DNA of 64,000 nt from Plesiomonas shigelloides (GTDB lineage: Bacteria > Pseudomonadota > Gammaproteobacteria > Enterobacterales > CAMTGL01). How positions within the stretch are numbered: position 1 is the stretch's first letter; each line of letters starts with the position of its first letter. This document shows positions 1 to 8,457 of this stretch, in pieces. Where the stretch lies: positions 992,001 through 1,056,000 of the forward strand of contig NZ_LT575468.1 in NCBI RefSeq assembly GCF_900087055.1. The letters are read 5' to 3'. Under the pieces are notes generated by a model. The model searched no databases. It saw only the letters and a list, made by a program, of their open reading frames with translations, and had not been told where the DNA came from. A program made the translations under genes and the position numbers.

Positions 1-689
1 GCTGGTACTCCGGTGAACTGCTGACGCGCAGTGTGGAGGAGGAAATTGCCGCAGTGCAAGATCACCTGACTTTACTGCGCGAGCTCGGTGCCAACGTGAT
101 GGTGTTCTGTGAAGTGACGGATTGTATTCACGGTAAGCAGCAAGTGCCGGTCAATCAGCGTCCGCATTTCCCTGCCGAGCGCTGGGCGGAATATGGTGCC
201 AAACTGACCGAGTTTGCCCGCTATACCCAAAGTCAGGGGGTGCAGATTGCCTATCACCATCACATGGGCACCATGATTGAAACTGAGCAGGATATCGATC
301 TGCTGATGCAGCATACCGGTGAGGAAGTGGGATTGCTGCTGGATACCGGTCACCTGACTTTTGCTGGGGTTGATCCGGTAGCCGTGGCGGCGCGCTGGGC
401 AAAACGCATCAACCACGTGCACTGTAAAGATGTGCGCCCAGCGGTCTTGGCCGAAGTGAAGAACAAAAAAATGAGCTTCCTCAATGCGGTACTGGCCGGT
501 GTTTATACCGTACCGGGTGATGGTTGTGTGGACTATCCGGCGGTATTCCGTGAGCTTAAGCGGGTAAATTACCAAGGCTGGTTGGTGGTGGAAGCGGAGC
601 AAGATCCAGCGATTGCCCATCCGCTGACTTACGCGCGCCTTGGCTATAACAATTTACATCGCTTTGCCGAGGATGCCGGCTTGCTGTAA
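1..689 (+). CDS. iolE: Inosose dehydratase IolE, C-terminal part (5' end outside the window)
   Basis: This is the 3' part of a gene that is open from the first bases (frame starting at base 3), so the true start lies upstream. IolE dehydrates scyllo-inosose in the cytoplasmic myo-inositol catabolic pathway. About 228 of the roughly 300 residues are visible. The TIM-barrel metal-site segments of the xylose-isomerase-like fold are present: AYHHHMGTMIE, DTGHLTFAG, INHVHCKDV and a terminal VVEAEQDP. The next gene on the same strand is iolB, so an iol operon ending here is likely. Family assignment is confident; only truncation by the window edge limits it. Confidence 0.9.
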   Translation, partial: WYSGELLTRSVEEEIAAVQDHLTLLRELGANVMVFCEVTDCIHGKQQVPVNQRPHFPAERWAEYGAKLTEFARYTQSQGVQIAYHHHMGTMIETEQDIDLLMQHTGEEVGLLLDTGHLTFAGVDPVAVAARWAKRINHVHCKDVRPAVLAEVKNKKMSFLNAVLAGVYTVPGDGCVDYPAVFRELKRVNYQGWLVVEAEQDPAIAHPLTYARLGYNNLHRFAEDAGLL

Positions 690-693
690 GGGT

Positions 694-814
694 CACCTAA
701 GCGCTCATCGGGTTTAGGTGAGCGCGCATTGTTCTAACCGCGATTGTTCTAACCACGATTGCTGTCACCCTTATTGTGGTCACCACTCAGCCGGTATGCT
801 CGCCATACTGGCTG
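694..814 (+). repeat. Overlapping hairpins and a 15-bp degenerate tandem array between iolE and iolB
   Basis: The 202-bp iolE-iolB gap is unusually structured. CACCTAA (694-700) can pair with TTAGGTG (714-720), or GCGCTCA (701-707) with TGAGCGC (719-725); the right arms overlap, so the two stems exclude each other. Four 15-bp units follow at 728, 743, 758 and 773, each beginning ATTG and carrying (A/C)ACC near position 9-12; the first two differ by one base. A hairpin (CAGCC-G-GTATG with CATAC-T-GGCTG) covers 788-814. The function is unknown; processing or differential expression within the operon is one possibility. Confidence 0.6.
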
Positions 815-891
815 TGATTGCATCTAAACCGCACTTTTTAAGTCTCAAATTTAACCGCGATATTTACATGCTAAGGTTTAAGGAGCTGAAC

Positions 892-1731
892 ATGCCAAGC
901 CTGTTATCCCGTTACCAGCAGCCTGATGCCACCGGGCAAACTCAAAATATCACGCCGGCGCGGGCGGGCTGGCAGCATGTCGGATTTACTGTGTATGAAT
1001 TGCAAGCGGGCCAGCAGCTGTCGTTTGCTGCCGATAGCGATGAGCGCTGTCTGGTATTACTCGGAGGGATGGCGAGGGTCACCACGCCACATGTTGAATA
1101 TTCTGCAATCGGTGAGCGAGATAACCCATTTGCCTGTGAATCGGCGCAGTCTGGCGGGCAGCATAAAAAGCCCTATGCCGTATATGTAACGCAAGGCGAT
1201 AGCTGCCAGATCACCGCCTTATCGCCGTTGGAGTTGGCGGTATGCCGTGCACCGGGCAAAGGCACCTATCCCTCGCGTCTGATTACACCGGTGGATATCG
1301 GCGCGGAAGCGCGAGGCCGTGGTCACAATCGGCGCTATGTGCACAATATTTTGCCTGACACCGCGCAGGCCGATAGTTTGCTGGTGGTGGAAGTGTTCAC
1401 CGAAGAGGGCTGTACCAGCTCTTATCCTAGTCATAAGCATGACACCGCCAATCCACCACACGAAACTTATCTGGAAGAAACCTATTACCACCGTATCAAC
1501 CCGCCACAGGGTTTTTGTTTCCAGCGCGTGTACACCGATGATCGTTCGTTGGATGAGTCGATGGCGGTGTATGACAAAGATGTGGTGATGGCGCCGCGCG
1601 GTTATCATCCGGTCGCGACGTTGGCCGGTTACGATAACTATTATCTGAATGTGATGGCTGGTCCTGTGCGCCAATGGCGTTTTACGTGGGAGCCCGAGCA
1701 TGCGTGGATCAACACCGAGGCGTATGCATAA
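892..1731 (+). CDS. iolB: 5-deoxy-glucuronate isomerase IolB
   Basis: IolB isomerises 5-deoxy-D-glucuronate to 2-deoxy-5-keto-gluconate in myo-inositol breakdown. The start at 892 is chosen because AAGGAG lies at 880-885, about 7 bases upstream, and gives 279 residues, the usual family length; the frame is open further upstream, but that stretch is repetitive and not protein-like. The product is a double cupin: the C-terminal half has the metal-binding histidine set around PSHKHD and HETYLEETYYHR, then APRGYHPV and NYYLNVMAGP. It follows iolE on the same strand and is followed by a clear terminator, so it appears to be the last gene of the inositol operon. Confidence 0.93.
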   Translation: MPSLLSRYQQPDATGQTQNITPARAGWQHVGFTVYELQAGQQLSFAADSDERCLVLLGGMARVTTPHVEYSAIGERDNPFACESAQSGGQHKKPYAVYVTQGDSCQITALSPLELAVCRAPGKGTYPSRLITPVDIGAEARGRGHNRRYVHNILPDTAQADSLLVVEVFTEEGCTSSYPSHKHDTANPPHETYLEETYYHRINPPQGFCFQRVYTDDRSLDESMAVYDKDVVMAPRGYHPVATLAGYDNYYLNVMAGPVRQWRFTWEPEHAWINTEAYA

Positions 1732-1758
1732 CGCGCTACTGACTCTCATCCATACAGC

Positions 1759-1784
1759 AAGGAGGCATACCGCCTCCTTTTTTG
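1759..1784 (+). terminator. Rho-independent terminator after iolB
   Basis: An 8-bp perfect stem AAGGAGGC / GCCTCCTT with a 5-base loop is followed by a run of T. It ends the inositol transcript before the tna region. Confidence 0.85.
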
Positions 1785-1978
1785 TGTCTATGATTTTGTG
1801 TCTGCGATTTTAATCCTTGTCATTAACCTTAACTGGCCGAGGTCGGTGCGGTAGCCGATTGACCGAAAGAAAGCAGAGTATAAATGTGACATCTCGCCGT
1901 GCCTGAGTAACAAAAAACACCGTATTCCTGTTATAAATAAAAAAGCCATAAATCGGGCGGGAAAGAGTTTTTATTTTT

Positions 1979-2040
1979 TGTACTCGACATCTCACTTTCA
2001 TGCATTAGCAGATGACGATTTATTATTCCCTCTCCATAAT
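1979..2040 (+). promoter_or_regulatory. Predicted tna promoter with a CRP-like site
   Basis: CATAAT at 2035-2040 is a plausible -10 box, implying initiation near 2047. TGTAC-N6-TCTCA at 1979-1994 resembles the CRP consensus TGTGA-N6-TCACA (7 of 10 positions) and is centred about 61 bases before that start, the class I geometry of the E. coli tna promoter. The -35 region is weak (GATGAC), as expected for a CRP-dependent promoter. The placement is inferred. Confidence 0.5.
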
Positions 2041-2083
2041 GAGTTTGTTCACTGAAATAGATATATTTTAGGGTGAAAATAAA

Positions 2084-2158
2084 ATGGCTAACTCAAATCA
2101 GTCTAAAAGTTGGGTTACACTAGACCACAAAATCGCTTTCTTTATTCCTGCTGCATAA
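2084..2158 (+). CDS. tnaC: Tryptophanase operon leader peptide TnaC
   Basis: This 24-residue peptide, MANSNQSKSWVTL followed by DHKIAFFIPAA, lies 247 bases upstream of tnaA and has a GGG ribosome-binding site at 2071. TnaC senses tryptophan inside the ribosome exit tunnel: the nascent chain stalls at the peptidyl transferase centre and masks a Rho loading site, allowing tnaA expression. The critical residues keep their spacing: Trp10, Asp14 and Pro22 correspond to E. coli Trp12, Asp16 and Pro24 (W to D four, W to P twelve), and DHKI matches E. coli DNKI. Unlike E. coli, where the key proline is last, two alanines follow it before a TAA stop, as in the Proteus-type leader, which also has residues after the proline. 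The gene is too short for routine ORF calling. Confidence 0.9.
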   Translation: MANSNQSKSWVTLDHKIAFFIPAA

Positions 2159-2405
2159 TCTCTTTGCCAGATATGCGTCATGCATCTCTGCGCCTGCATA
2201 CAGTCAATTATAACTATAGTGCTCCGAAAATAATTATTTCGGCGGTTAGTGATTTATTGATTGTTAATTAACACCAGATTCGTTGTGAGTCCAATTTATC
2301 TCGAGCTAGTGGCTCGGCGGGATATTATTCGCCTATAACATTAACTTTTCGTTGCGATTAAATATTCCGTTTAATTTATCAAATTAAATAAAATAAGGTC
2401 ATACC
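2159..2405 (+). promoter_or_regulatory. tnaC-tnaA spacer, presumed Rho-dependent attenuation region
   Basis: This 247-base spacer directly follows the tnaC stop and has no other gene. Its first 60 bases carry several pyrimidine-rich, G-poor stretches, as expected for a rut-type Rho site beside a stalled ribosome; the remainder is AT-rich. AATAAGGTC just before 2406 provides the tnaA ribosome-binding site. Its role is inferred from the tna paradigm. Confidence 0.6.
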
Positions 2406-3866
2406 ATGGAAAACTTCAAACACTTACCAGAGCCTTTCCGTATTCGTGTTATTGAGCCAGTAAAACGTACTACCCGTGCCTATCGTGAAAAAGCGATTGT
2501 TGATGCAGGGATGAACCCGTTCCTGCTCGACAGTGAAGATGTGTTTATTGACCTGCTGACAGATAGCGGCACCGGTGCGATTACCCAAGACATGCAGGCG
2601 GCGATGTTACGCGGTGATGAAGCTTACAGCGGTAGCCGCAGTTACTATGCGCTGGCCAATGCAGTGAAAGATATTTTCGGGTATAAGCTGACTATTCCAA
2701 CCCACCAAGGGCGCGGTGCTGAGCAGATTTATATCCCGGTATTGATTAAAAAGCGTGAAAAAGAAAAAGGGCTGGATCGCAGCAAGATGGTGGCGCTGTC
2801 TAACTACTTCTTTGATACCACGCAAGGCCACACGCAAGTGAATTGCTGTGTAGCGAAAAACGTCTACACCAAAGAAGCGTTCGACACCTCGGTGACGGCA
2901 GATTTTAAAGGTAACTTCGATCTGGAGAAACTGGAAGCGGCGATTCTGGAAGCCGGTCCAGCTAACGTCCCTTATATTGTCAGCACCATTACCTGTAACT
3001 CCGCCGGTGGTCAGCCAGTATCTATTGCTAACCTCAAAGCAGTGTATGAAATCGCGCGTAAATACGATATCCCCGTGATCATGGACTCCGCGCGCTTTGC
3101 CGAAAACGCCTACTTTATTCAGCAGCGCGAGCCGGGCTATCAAGACTGGACCATCGAAGAGATCACCCGCGAAACTTATAAGTACGCTGATGGTCTGGCG
3201 ATGTCTGCCAAGAAAGATGCCATGGTACAGATGGGCGGTTTGCTGTGCTTTAAAGATGAATCCATGATGGATGTGTACACCGACTGCCGCACCCTGTGCG
3301 TGGTGCAAGAAGGCTTCCCGACCTACGGTGGTCTGGAAGGCGGCGCGATGGAGCGTCTGGCTGTGGGTCTGTACGACGGTATGCGTCAGGAGTGGTTGGC
3401 CTATCGGATCCAGCAGGTACAGTATCTGGTGGATGGTCTGGAAGCGATCGGCGTGGTCTGTCAGCAAGCCGGTGGTCACGCGGCATTCGTGGATGCAGGC
3501 AAACTGCTGCCGCACATCCCAGCCGATCAGTTCCCAGCACATGCACTGGCTTGTGAGCTGTACAAAGTGGCGGGGATCCGCGCGGTGGAAATCGGCTCTC
3601 TGCTGCTGGGTCGTGACCCTGCAACGGGCAAACAGCATCCATGCCCGGCTGAGTTGTTGCGCCTGACCATTCCACGCGCAACCTATACCCAGTCGCACAT
3701 GGACTTCATCATCGAAGCGTTCCAAGAGGTGAAGAAAAATGCCCATCATGTGAAAGGGTTGGAATTTACTTATGAGCCAGCCGTATTACGCCACTTTACG
3801 GCACGCTTGAAAGAAATTGCCCCTGCTAACGTGAAAGCGGGCGCTGAATTAGAAGCAGCACTGTAA
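2406..3866 (+). CDS. tnaA: Tryptophanase TnaA
   Basis: TnaA is a PLP enzyme that cleaves L-tryptophan to indole, pyruvate and ammonia. The product has 486 residues (E. coli about 471). The PLP lysine is in [12 protein letters not shown]; counting from this start the second lysine is residue 270, the same number as in E. coli. [13 protein letters not shown] and [14 protein letters not shown] carry the cofactor-binding segments. It sits downstream of the TnaC leader and upstream of the permease gene. The C-terminus is a little longer than in E. coli. It predicts an indole-positive organism able to grow on tryptophan. Confidence 0.97.
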   Translation: MENFKHLPEPFRIRVIEPVKRTTRAYREKAIVDAGMNPFLLDSEDVFIDLLTDSGTGAITQDMQAAMLRGDEAYSGSRSYYALANAVKDIFGYKLTIPTHQGRGAEQIYIPVLIKKREKEKGLDRSKMVALSNYFFDTTQGHTQVNCCVAKNVYTKEAFDTSVTADFKGNFDLEKLEAAILEAGPANVPYIVSTITCNSAGGQPVSIANLKAVYEIARKYDIPVIMDSARFAENAYFIQQREPGYQDWTIEEITRETYKYADGLAMSAKKDAMVQMGGLLCFKDESMMDVYTDCRTLCVVQEGFPTYGGLEGGAMERLAVGLYDGMRQEWLAYRIQQVQYLVDGLEAIGVVCQQAGGHAAFVDAGKLLPHIPADQFPAHALACELYKVAGIRAVEIGSLLLGRDPATGKQHPCPAELLRLTIPRATYTQSHMDFIIEAFQEVKKNAHHVKGLEFTYEPAVLRHFTARLKEIAPANVKAGAELEAAL

Positions 3867-3874
3867 ATCTCTCT

Positions 3875-3905
3875 GAGCGCAACAGCAATGTTGCGCTCTT
3901 TTTTT
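3875..3905 (+). terminator. Hairpin terminator between tnaA and the permease gene
   Basis: A perfect 10-bp stem GAGCGCAACA / TGTTGCGCTC with a GCAA loop is followed by seven T. It lies inside the presumed tnaA-tnaB transcript, so partial read-through would set a higher tnaA:tnaB ratio. Confidence 0.85.
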
Positions 3906-3956
3906 GCGTAAAAATAATAAATCCCCCCGATAATCTGAATAATGAGAGAGCACAAT

Positions 3957-5171
3957 ATGGAACGGAGTCCCTCTTTAATAGGTGGTTCTTGTATTATTGC
4001 CAGTGTGTGTGTCGGTGCAGGTATGCTGGGATTACCCAGTTCCGGGGCCGGAGCATGGACGCTGTGGTCAATTTTGGCAATCGCTATTACCATGGTGGTG
4101 ATGACGATATCTGGCTGGATGCTGCTAGAAGCCTTTAAACATTACGATCTGAAAGTCTCTTTTAACTCCGTTACCAAAGAACTCCTCGGCGAGAAAGTTA
4201 ATTTCTTCAATAATCTGACCGTCTATTTTGTCGGCGGAATATTACTGTATGCCTATATCACTTCCTCTGGGTTAATTATTCAAGATTTGATGGGGATAAA
4301 CAGTAAAATTGCCTCCGTTTTATTTGTGCTCTGTTTCTCATTATTCGTTTGGCATTCCACCCGCGCCGTAGACCGTATTTCGGTTATTTTGATTGCCTTC
4401 ATGGTATTAAGTTTCGTGTTCGGCGTTTCGGGTTTAGCCAGCAAAGTGAATTTGTCTATCTTGTTCGACTCGGTGAGCCAAGAACATCAGTATGCGCCGT
4501 ATGCGATGGCGATGTTGCCGGTAGCCCTGACCTCGTTCGGTTATCACCATTCGGTGTCCTCTATGCGCGCCTATTACGGCTGCGAGCATAAAGCCAAGCG
4601 CGCCATTTTGGGCGGTACGGTGATTGCGCTGGCGCTGTATTGCCTGTGGTTGGTGAGTATTTTTGGCAACTTACCACGCGATCAGTTTGGTCCGGTGATC
4701 CAACAAGGTGGGAACGTTGATGTGCTGTTAAAGCAGCTGGGCAGTGTGATTGAATCGGCTAGCATTGCTAAAGCTATTCATGCGTTCTCTATGGCTGCGA
4801 TTCTCTCATCGTTCATTGGTGTGGGTCTTGGGGTGTTCGATTTTCTGGCGGATTTCTTCAAGTTTGATGACACCAAAGTGGGCCGAACCAAGTCTTGGGC
4901 CGTCACTTTCTTCCCACCGCTGTTGATGTCATTGCTGTTTCCTTTTGGTTTCGTGGTGGCAATCGGTTACGCAGGTGCGGCCGCCACCGTATGGGCTTGT
5001 ATTATCCCCGCGTTGCTGGCGTATAAATCACGTGCTATGAAAGGTGGAAAAGAGGGCTTCATCGCACCAGGTGGCCAGCCGATGATCATTATGGTGATTC
5101 TGTTTGGTCTGCTGACGGCCGTGTTCCATTTTCTGTCTATGCTGGGGCATCTGCCGGTCTTTAATGGCTGA
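3957..5171 (+). CDS. tnaB: Tryptophan permease of the TnaB/Mtr family
   Basis: This is an inner-membrane aromatic amino acid importer of the hydroxy/aromatic amino acid permease family with about 11 hydrophobic segments. The N-terminus SCIIASVCVGAGMLGLPSSG is the family's glycine-rich first helix, and SSMRAYYG is a typical family segment. The start at 3957 is favoured by GAGAGAG about 6 bases upstream; an in-frame ATG at 3942 lacks a site. With 404 residues it has the usual length. It lies behind tnaA, separated by a terminator-like hairpin, and should supply tryptophan to TnaA. I assign TnaB by context; substrate identity is not proven by sequence. Confidence 0.88.
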   Translation: MERSPSLIGGSCIIASVCVGAGMLGLPSSGAGAWTLWSILAIAITMVVMTISGWMLLEAFKHYDLKVSFNSVTKELLGEKVNFFNNLTVYFVGGILLYAYITSSGLIIQDLMGINSKIASVLFVLCFSLFVWHSTRAVDRISVILIAFMVLSFVFGVSGLASKVNLSILFDSVSQEHQYAPYAMAMLPVALTSFGYHHSVSSMRAYYGCEHKAKRAILGGTVIALALYCLWLVSIFGNLPRDQFGPVIQQGGNVDVLLKQLGSVIESASIAKAIHAFSMAAILSSFIGVGLGVFDFLADFFKFDDTKVGRTKSWAVTFFPPLLMSLLFPFGFVVAIGYAGAAATVWACIIPALLAYKSRAMKGGKEGFIAPGGQPMIIMVILFGLLTAVFHFLSMLGHLPVFNG

Positions 5172-5180
5172 TGGTCTACG

Positions 5181-5224
5181 GTGTTAGGTCATGTCACCGA
5201 TGAGGTCTGGCCTAACACTGCGTT
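5181..5224 (+). terminator. Probable terminator after tnaB
   Basis: GTGTTAGG (5181-5188) pairs with CCTAACAC (5211-5218) around a 22-base loop, followed by TGCGTTTTG. The stem is good but the T tract is short. Confidence 0.5.
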
Positions 5225-5758
5225 TTGTTCCGCTGTATTTGCCGTATGCGTCCCGGTATGCGGCTTTTTTGTCTCTCTCTCTTTCCCTCTCTGTTTTCCT
5301 CATAAGTTTTCCCTGTCTGACTTTTACTCCGAGTGTTGATGAGCTGTTTAATCGTCCGCCGTTAGGGTGCTCGGTTTTCTGGGGGGGATGGCGTGTTCTG
5401 AAAACTAAGCGCTGAGTCATTGCAGAAGGGCTAGCTTCATTCCTGTCAGTATGTCGCACTACACATCAGAAGCAGTAAAGTTATGCTAAAATTGTTACCA
5501 TTAAGCAATACCCTCGTTTCTTGCGAATTCAAGAGCGTCGTAATGGAAAGAGGGGGACGGACACGCAGGCAAGGCGAAAACAGCCTTCGCTGACCAATAT
5601 CAGGACGATGACGCAGAGACAGTTATTCTGCACTGGCGTGAGCAGTACGTGATCAGAGTGCGCATGATCAACGCGGTGTACTCGCTTTACGCTTTTATAA
5701 TCAAAACCTTAATACAGCCGGACTTGCACTGTTGTCCGGTTTTCGCAGATGGAACAAC
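5225..5758. other. Long non-coding gap before mlaA
   Basis: There is no convincing gene in about 530 bases. A pyrimidine-rich stretch of CT repeats lies at about 5262-5302. TATAAT at 5696-5701 is a perfect -10 box for mlaA, although no good -35 box is seen at the right distance. Confidence 0.5.
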
Positions 5759-6523
5759 ATGGATAAAAAAACTGCAGTCAGTTTACTGGTGGCCGCATCG
5801 TTATTAGCCGGTTGCGCGGCAAAACCTGATCAAGCGCAAGCGAGCAGTGCGGTCGATAGCCAGATTAATGACCCGTTTGAAGGGTTTAACCGTACGATGT
5901 GGAAATTCAACTACGACGTACTGGACCCGTATATTCTGCGTCCATTAGCGGTCGGTTGGAGTAACACCCCTAAGCCGATTACTTCCGGCATTCGTAATGT
6001 GCTGAGTAATCTGGATGAGCCTGCTTCAGCAGTGAACTACTTGCTGCAAGGGCAGCCCAAAGAAGCCATTGTCCATTTCAACCGCTTCTGGATTAACAGC
6101 ACCTTTGGTCTGTTAGGTCTGGTCGATGTGGCTGGCGCTGCCGGTATGCAAAAAGAAAACCAGCGTGAGTTTGGCCATGTGCTGGGCCATTATGGCGTCG
6201 GTTTTGGTCCATACGTGATGGTGCCGGGTTATGGCTCATTTACACCACGACAGGACATCGGCGGCTTGGTGGACTCCACCTATGTACCGTTGGCGCTGAT
6301 CACACCATGGGGTAGCGTGGCTAAGTGGGCGTTGGAAGGCATTGATAGCCGTGCGGATGCGCTGGATAAAGATGCTCTGCTGCGTAATTCGCCAGACTCG
6401 TATATCTTGTTCCGTGACGCTTATTTCCAAAATCAGAACTTCATTGTCAGCGGTGGCCGCGCGCCGACCACTGAAAATCCGAATGCCAAAGAGCTCAACG
6501 ACGTCATTGATGAAATTGATTGA
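5759..6523 (+). CDS. mlaA: Outer-membrane lipid asymmetry lipoprotein MlaA (VacJ)
   Basis: MlaA extracts mislocalised phospholipids from the outer leaflet of the outer membrane and passes them to MlaC. The start at 5759 gives a lipoprotein signal peptide ending in LLAGC with the lipidated cysteine at residue 19; an upstream in-frame start at 5732 would add nine residues before it. The mature part shows the family signature NDPFEGFNRTMWKFNYDVLD, RPLAVGW, FGHVLGHYGVGFGPYVMVP and YGSFTPRQDIG. At 254 residues it has the usual length. As in E. coli it neighbours fadL, here convergently, with a shared terminator between the two. Confidence 0.95.
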   Translation: MDKKTAVSLLVAASLLAGCAAKPDQAQASSAVDSQINDPFEGFNRTMWKFNYDVLDPYILRPLAVGWSNTPKPITSGIRNVLSNLDEPASAVNYLLQGQPKEAIVHFNRFWINSTFGLLGLVDVAGAAGMQKENQREFGHVLGHYGVGFGPYVMVPGYGSFTPRQDIGGLVDSTYVPLALITPWGSVAKWALEGIDSRADALDKDALLRNSPDSYILFRDAYFQNQNFIVSGGRAPTTENPNAKELNDVIDEID

Positions 6524-6612
6524 TGCGATGACATTGTGCTGAGAGGTTTGATGTTATGACAACATGGTCGACAGGCCAGAAACGGTCAGCCATCATTGAC
6601 GCTAAAGCAAAA

Positions 6613-6646
6613 AATAAAGGCACCGTTAGGTGCCTTTATTTTTTTT
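6613..6646. terminator. Bidirectional terminator between mlaA and fadL
   Basis: A perfect 12-bp stem AATAAAGGCACC / GGTGCCTTTATT with a 4-base loop has T runs on both strands, serving the convergent mlaA and first fadL genes. Confidence 0.9.
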
Positions 6647-6673
6647 ATCCTGCAATGGCGACTGATGCGTGGA

Positions 6674-7981
6674 TCAGAAGCGGTAAGTCACTTGCACACC
6701 GGTCAACCAGATATCACCGCTGGCTTGTCCGGTGAATGTCCCCATCATGCCCGCTTGTGCATCGTTCGCGATGTGTGGACGTGGCTCAGAGACATCCGCT
6801 TTTTTACCGGCAATGTAAGTCAATGCGGCATCAACAGTCAGGTTCGGGGTGAAATCATGGCCAATACCGGCGCTGAACCAGTAGCGATCCATTTCTGGAA
6901 TACTTAAGGTACGGTTTGCACTATCAACCGCTGAGCGATCGTAAGCAACACCACCGCGCAGGCGAGTGCTATCGTCCAGTGTATAAGTGGTACCTAACGC
7001 TAAGCGGTAGCTATTACGCCAGTTTTCAACTTTCACCGTGTCATTACCCAGACCTTGGATATCAGCAACCAGTTCTTTGAATTTGCTCCACTCGGTCCAG
7101 TTCAGGCTACCGTGCACCGCCCATTGTGGGGTGATCTGATGGAATGCCGCCAATTCAGCGCTGGCAGGCAAGGTCAGTGGCAATACACCAGGATATTGAC
7201 CATTGCGTTGCTGCATCGCCATATCATAAACCAGTCCTTCAGCGTGTCCGCTCAGGTCCAGTTTAATTTGTGAATGGTAAGCGGCACCGATGCGGGTATC
7301 TTTTGTTGGTTGCCAAACAGCACCGGCTTGCCAACCCCAGGCATGGTCATCGCCTTCCATGTATTTGAGGGTTTTACCGGCAAATGGTCTAGTTTGTGGC
7401 AAGGCGTTCAGATAGTAAGGCGCGCTAGCACCAATTGAGCCTTCACCTTGTACGTAGCGAACACCGGCGCCCAGTTGCCATTCGTCACTCAGTTTGTAAG
7501 CAATGTTCGGATTAAATTCAACCGTGCGAACTTTGGTGTGGTTACCAAACTGGGTGCCAGCAAAGGAGCTTTCCAGATCGGTCGACATACCAAAGTTAGA
7601 ATTGATGGCTAAACCTGCAAACCAACGCTCGTTGATTGGCATTGCTGCATAGGCATTCGGGATCCACGCATCACCGGCTACATCACGAGCCTGGGTTGCG
7701 ATTTTGGTATGCAGTGGCGTGGTAGTGGTGCCTTTCAGGTCGATATTCGGGTTAACGTAAATCGCGCCAGCAGACACATTCAGCGAATCGAATTGCGCCA
7801 ACAGCGCTGGGTTACGGGCTTGAGCGGAAGCATTGTCAGCGATGGCGGCTTCACCTGCAAAGGCGCGGCCAAGGCCAGTAGCTGAGTATTCAGCTAATTG
7901 AAACCCTGCGGCATGGGCTTGCATTAACAGTCCACCGGAAAGCGCACCGGTAATCAAACGCGCAATATTCTTCTTGTTCAT
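6674..7981 (-). CDS. fadL: Long-chain fatty acid outer-membrane transporter FadL, paralogue A
   Basis: FadL is a 14-strand outer-membrane barrel that imports long-chain fatty acids. The start at 7981 (MNKKNIARLITG) places a signal peptide ending MQAHA immediately before AGFQLAEYSATGLGRAFAGE, the conserved mature N-terminus, and RNPALLAQFD carries the NPA hatch motif. The protein ends in VTYRF, a barrel C-terminus with terminal Phe. It is 435 residues. It lies in tandem with a second fadL (8458-9774) on the same strand; the two differ considerably in their middle parts, so this is not a recent duplication. Its upstream region has FabR-like half sites rather than an evident FadR site. Confidence 0.93.
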   Translation of the reverse strand: MNKKNIARLITGALSGGLLMQAHAAGFQLAEYSATGLGRAFAGEAAIADNASAQARNPALLAQFDSLNVSAGAIYVNPNIDLKGTTTTPLHTKIATQARDVAGDAWIPNAYAAMPINERWFAGLAINSNFGMSTDLESSFAGTQFGNHTKVRTVEFNPNIAYKLSDEWQLGAGVRYVQGEGSIGASAPYYLNALPQTRPFAGKTLKYMEGDDHAWGWQAGAVWQPTKDTRIGAAYHSQIKLDLSGHAEGLVYDMAMQQRNGQYPGVLPLTLPASAELAAFHQITPQWAVHGSLNWTEWSKFKELVADIQGLGNDTVKVENWRNSYRLALGTTYTLDDSTRLRGGVAYDRSAVDSANRTLSIPEMDRYWFSAGIGHDFTPNLTVDAALTYIAGKKADVSEPRPHIANDAQAGMMGTFTGQASGDIWLTGVQVTYRF

Positions 7982-8377
7982 TATAAGTAGATGTCGTTGG
8001 AATGGAGAAAATGTGTATCGGCATGGTAGTGCGCTCAATCCCTAATACAAATCTTCTTCAGTAATGGGTATAAAAACAGAGTTTAAAACTATAATTTTTT
8101 AATTAAATGAAGTTTTATATCGAATGTCAGCGAATGCTTGTACGCTCAAATTGAATTTCAGCGTACAGCTGTTTTTCACGGTGTACGCTGAAATTGGTTG
8201 ATTTTAAAGCGATTTTTAAGCGCGATGATGCTTATTACATGCCGATTTATAGAATCGCTGAAGTATTTTAGTTCGCTCAATAAGCTATCGATATATCAAA
8301 ATGAATGGGAATATTTTGTTGCCACTGTGCGCCATTACGATGAGTTGATAGTAATGTTAGGCAGGAGTAACAGGTAC
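7982..8377. other. Promoter region of fadL paralogue A
   Basis: This AT-rich non-coding stretch lies between the two fadL genes. Its only strong structure is the inverted-repeat cluster at 8129-8195. No convincing gene is present. Confidence 0.5.
8129..8195. promoter_or_regulatory. Cluster of FabR-like operator half sites upstream of fadL-A
   Basis: Three copies of one 14-base element alternate in orientation: TGTACGCTCAAATT (8139-8152), AATTTCAGCGTACA (8154-8167) and TGTACGCTGAAATT (8182-8195). Copies 2 and 3 are perfect inverted repeats. The core AGCGTACA/TGTACGCT equals the half site I recall for FabR/DesT-type TetR regulators of unsaturated fatty acid synthesis. Copy 1 also forms a degenerate 18-bp palindrome starting AGCG at 8129. 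The array begins about 150 bases upstream of the fadL-A start. Binding by FabR is inferred. Confidence 0.6.
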
Positions 8378-8407
8378 AAAAAAGCCGGTCATGATGACCG
8401 GCTTTTT
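8378..8407. terminator. Bidirectional terminator downstream of fadL paralogue B
   Basis: GCCGGTCA / TGACCGGC with a 3-base loop is flanked by six A and five T. It ends the minus-strand fadL-B transcript before fadL-A. Confidence 0.88.
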
Positions 8408-8457
8408 GCATTCAGAAAACATCCCCGAGAATGCATGGATGTATCCGATACGCGATA

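Noticed and set aside
2607-3749. 380-codon open frame antisense to tnaA
   Set aside because: It lies entirely opposite a confirmed gene, its translation has no recognisable domain and is rich in His and Gln as expected from antisense of tnaA codons.
5191-5415. 74-residue frame after tnaB with a Leu/Ser-rich hydrophobic stretch
   Set aside because: It starts inside the terminator hairpin and the hydrophobic part is only the CT-repeat tract read in one frame.
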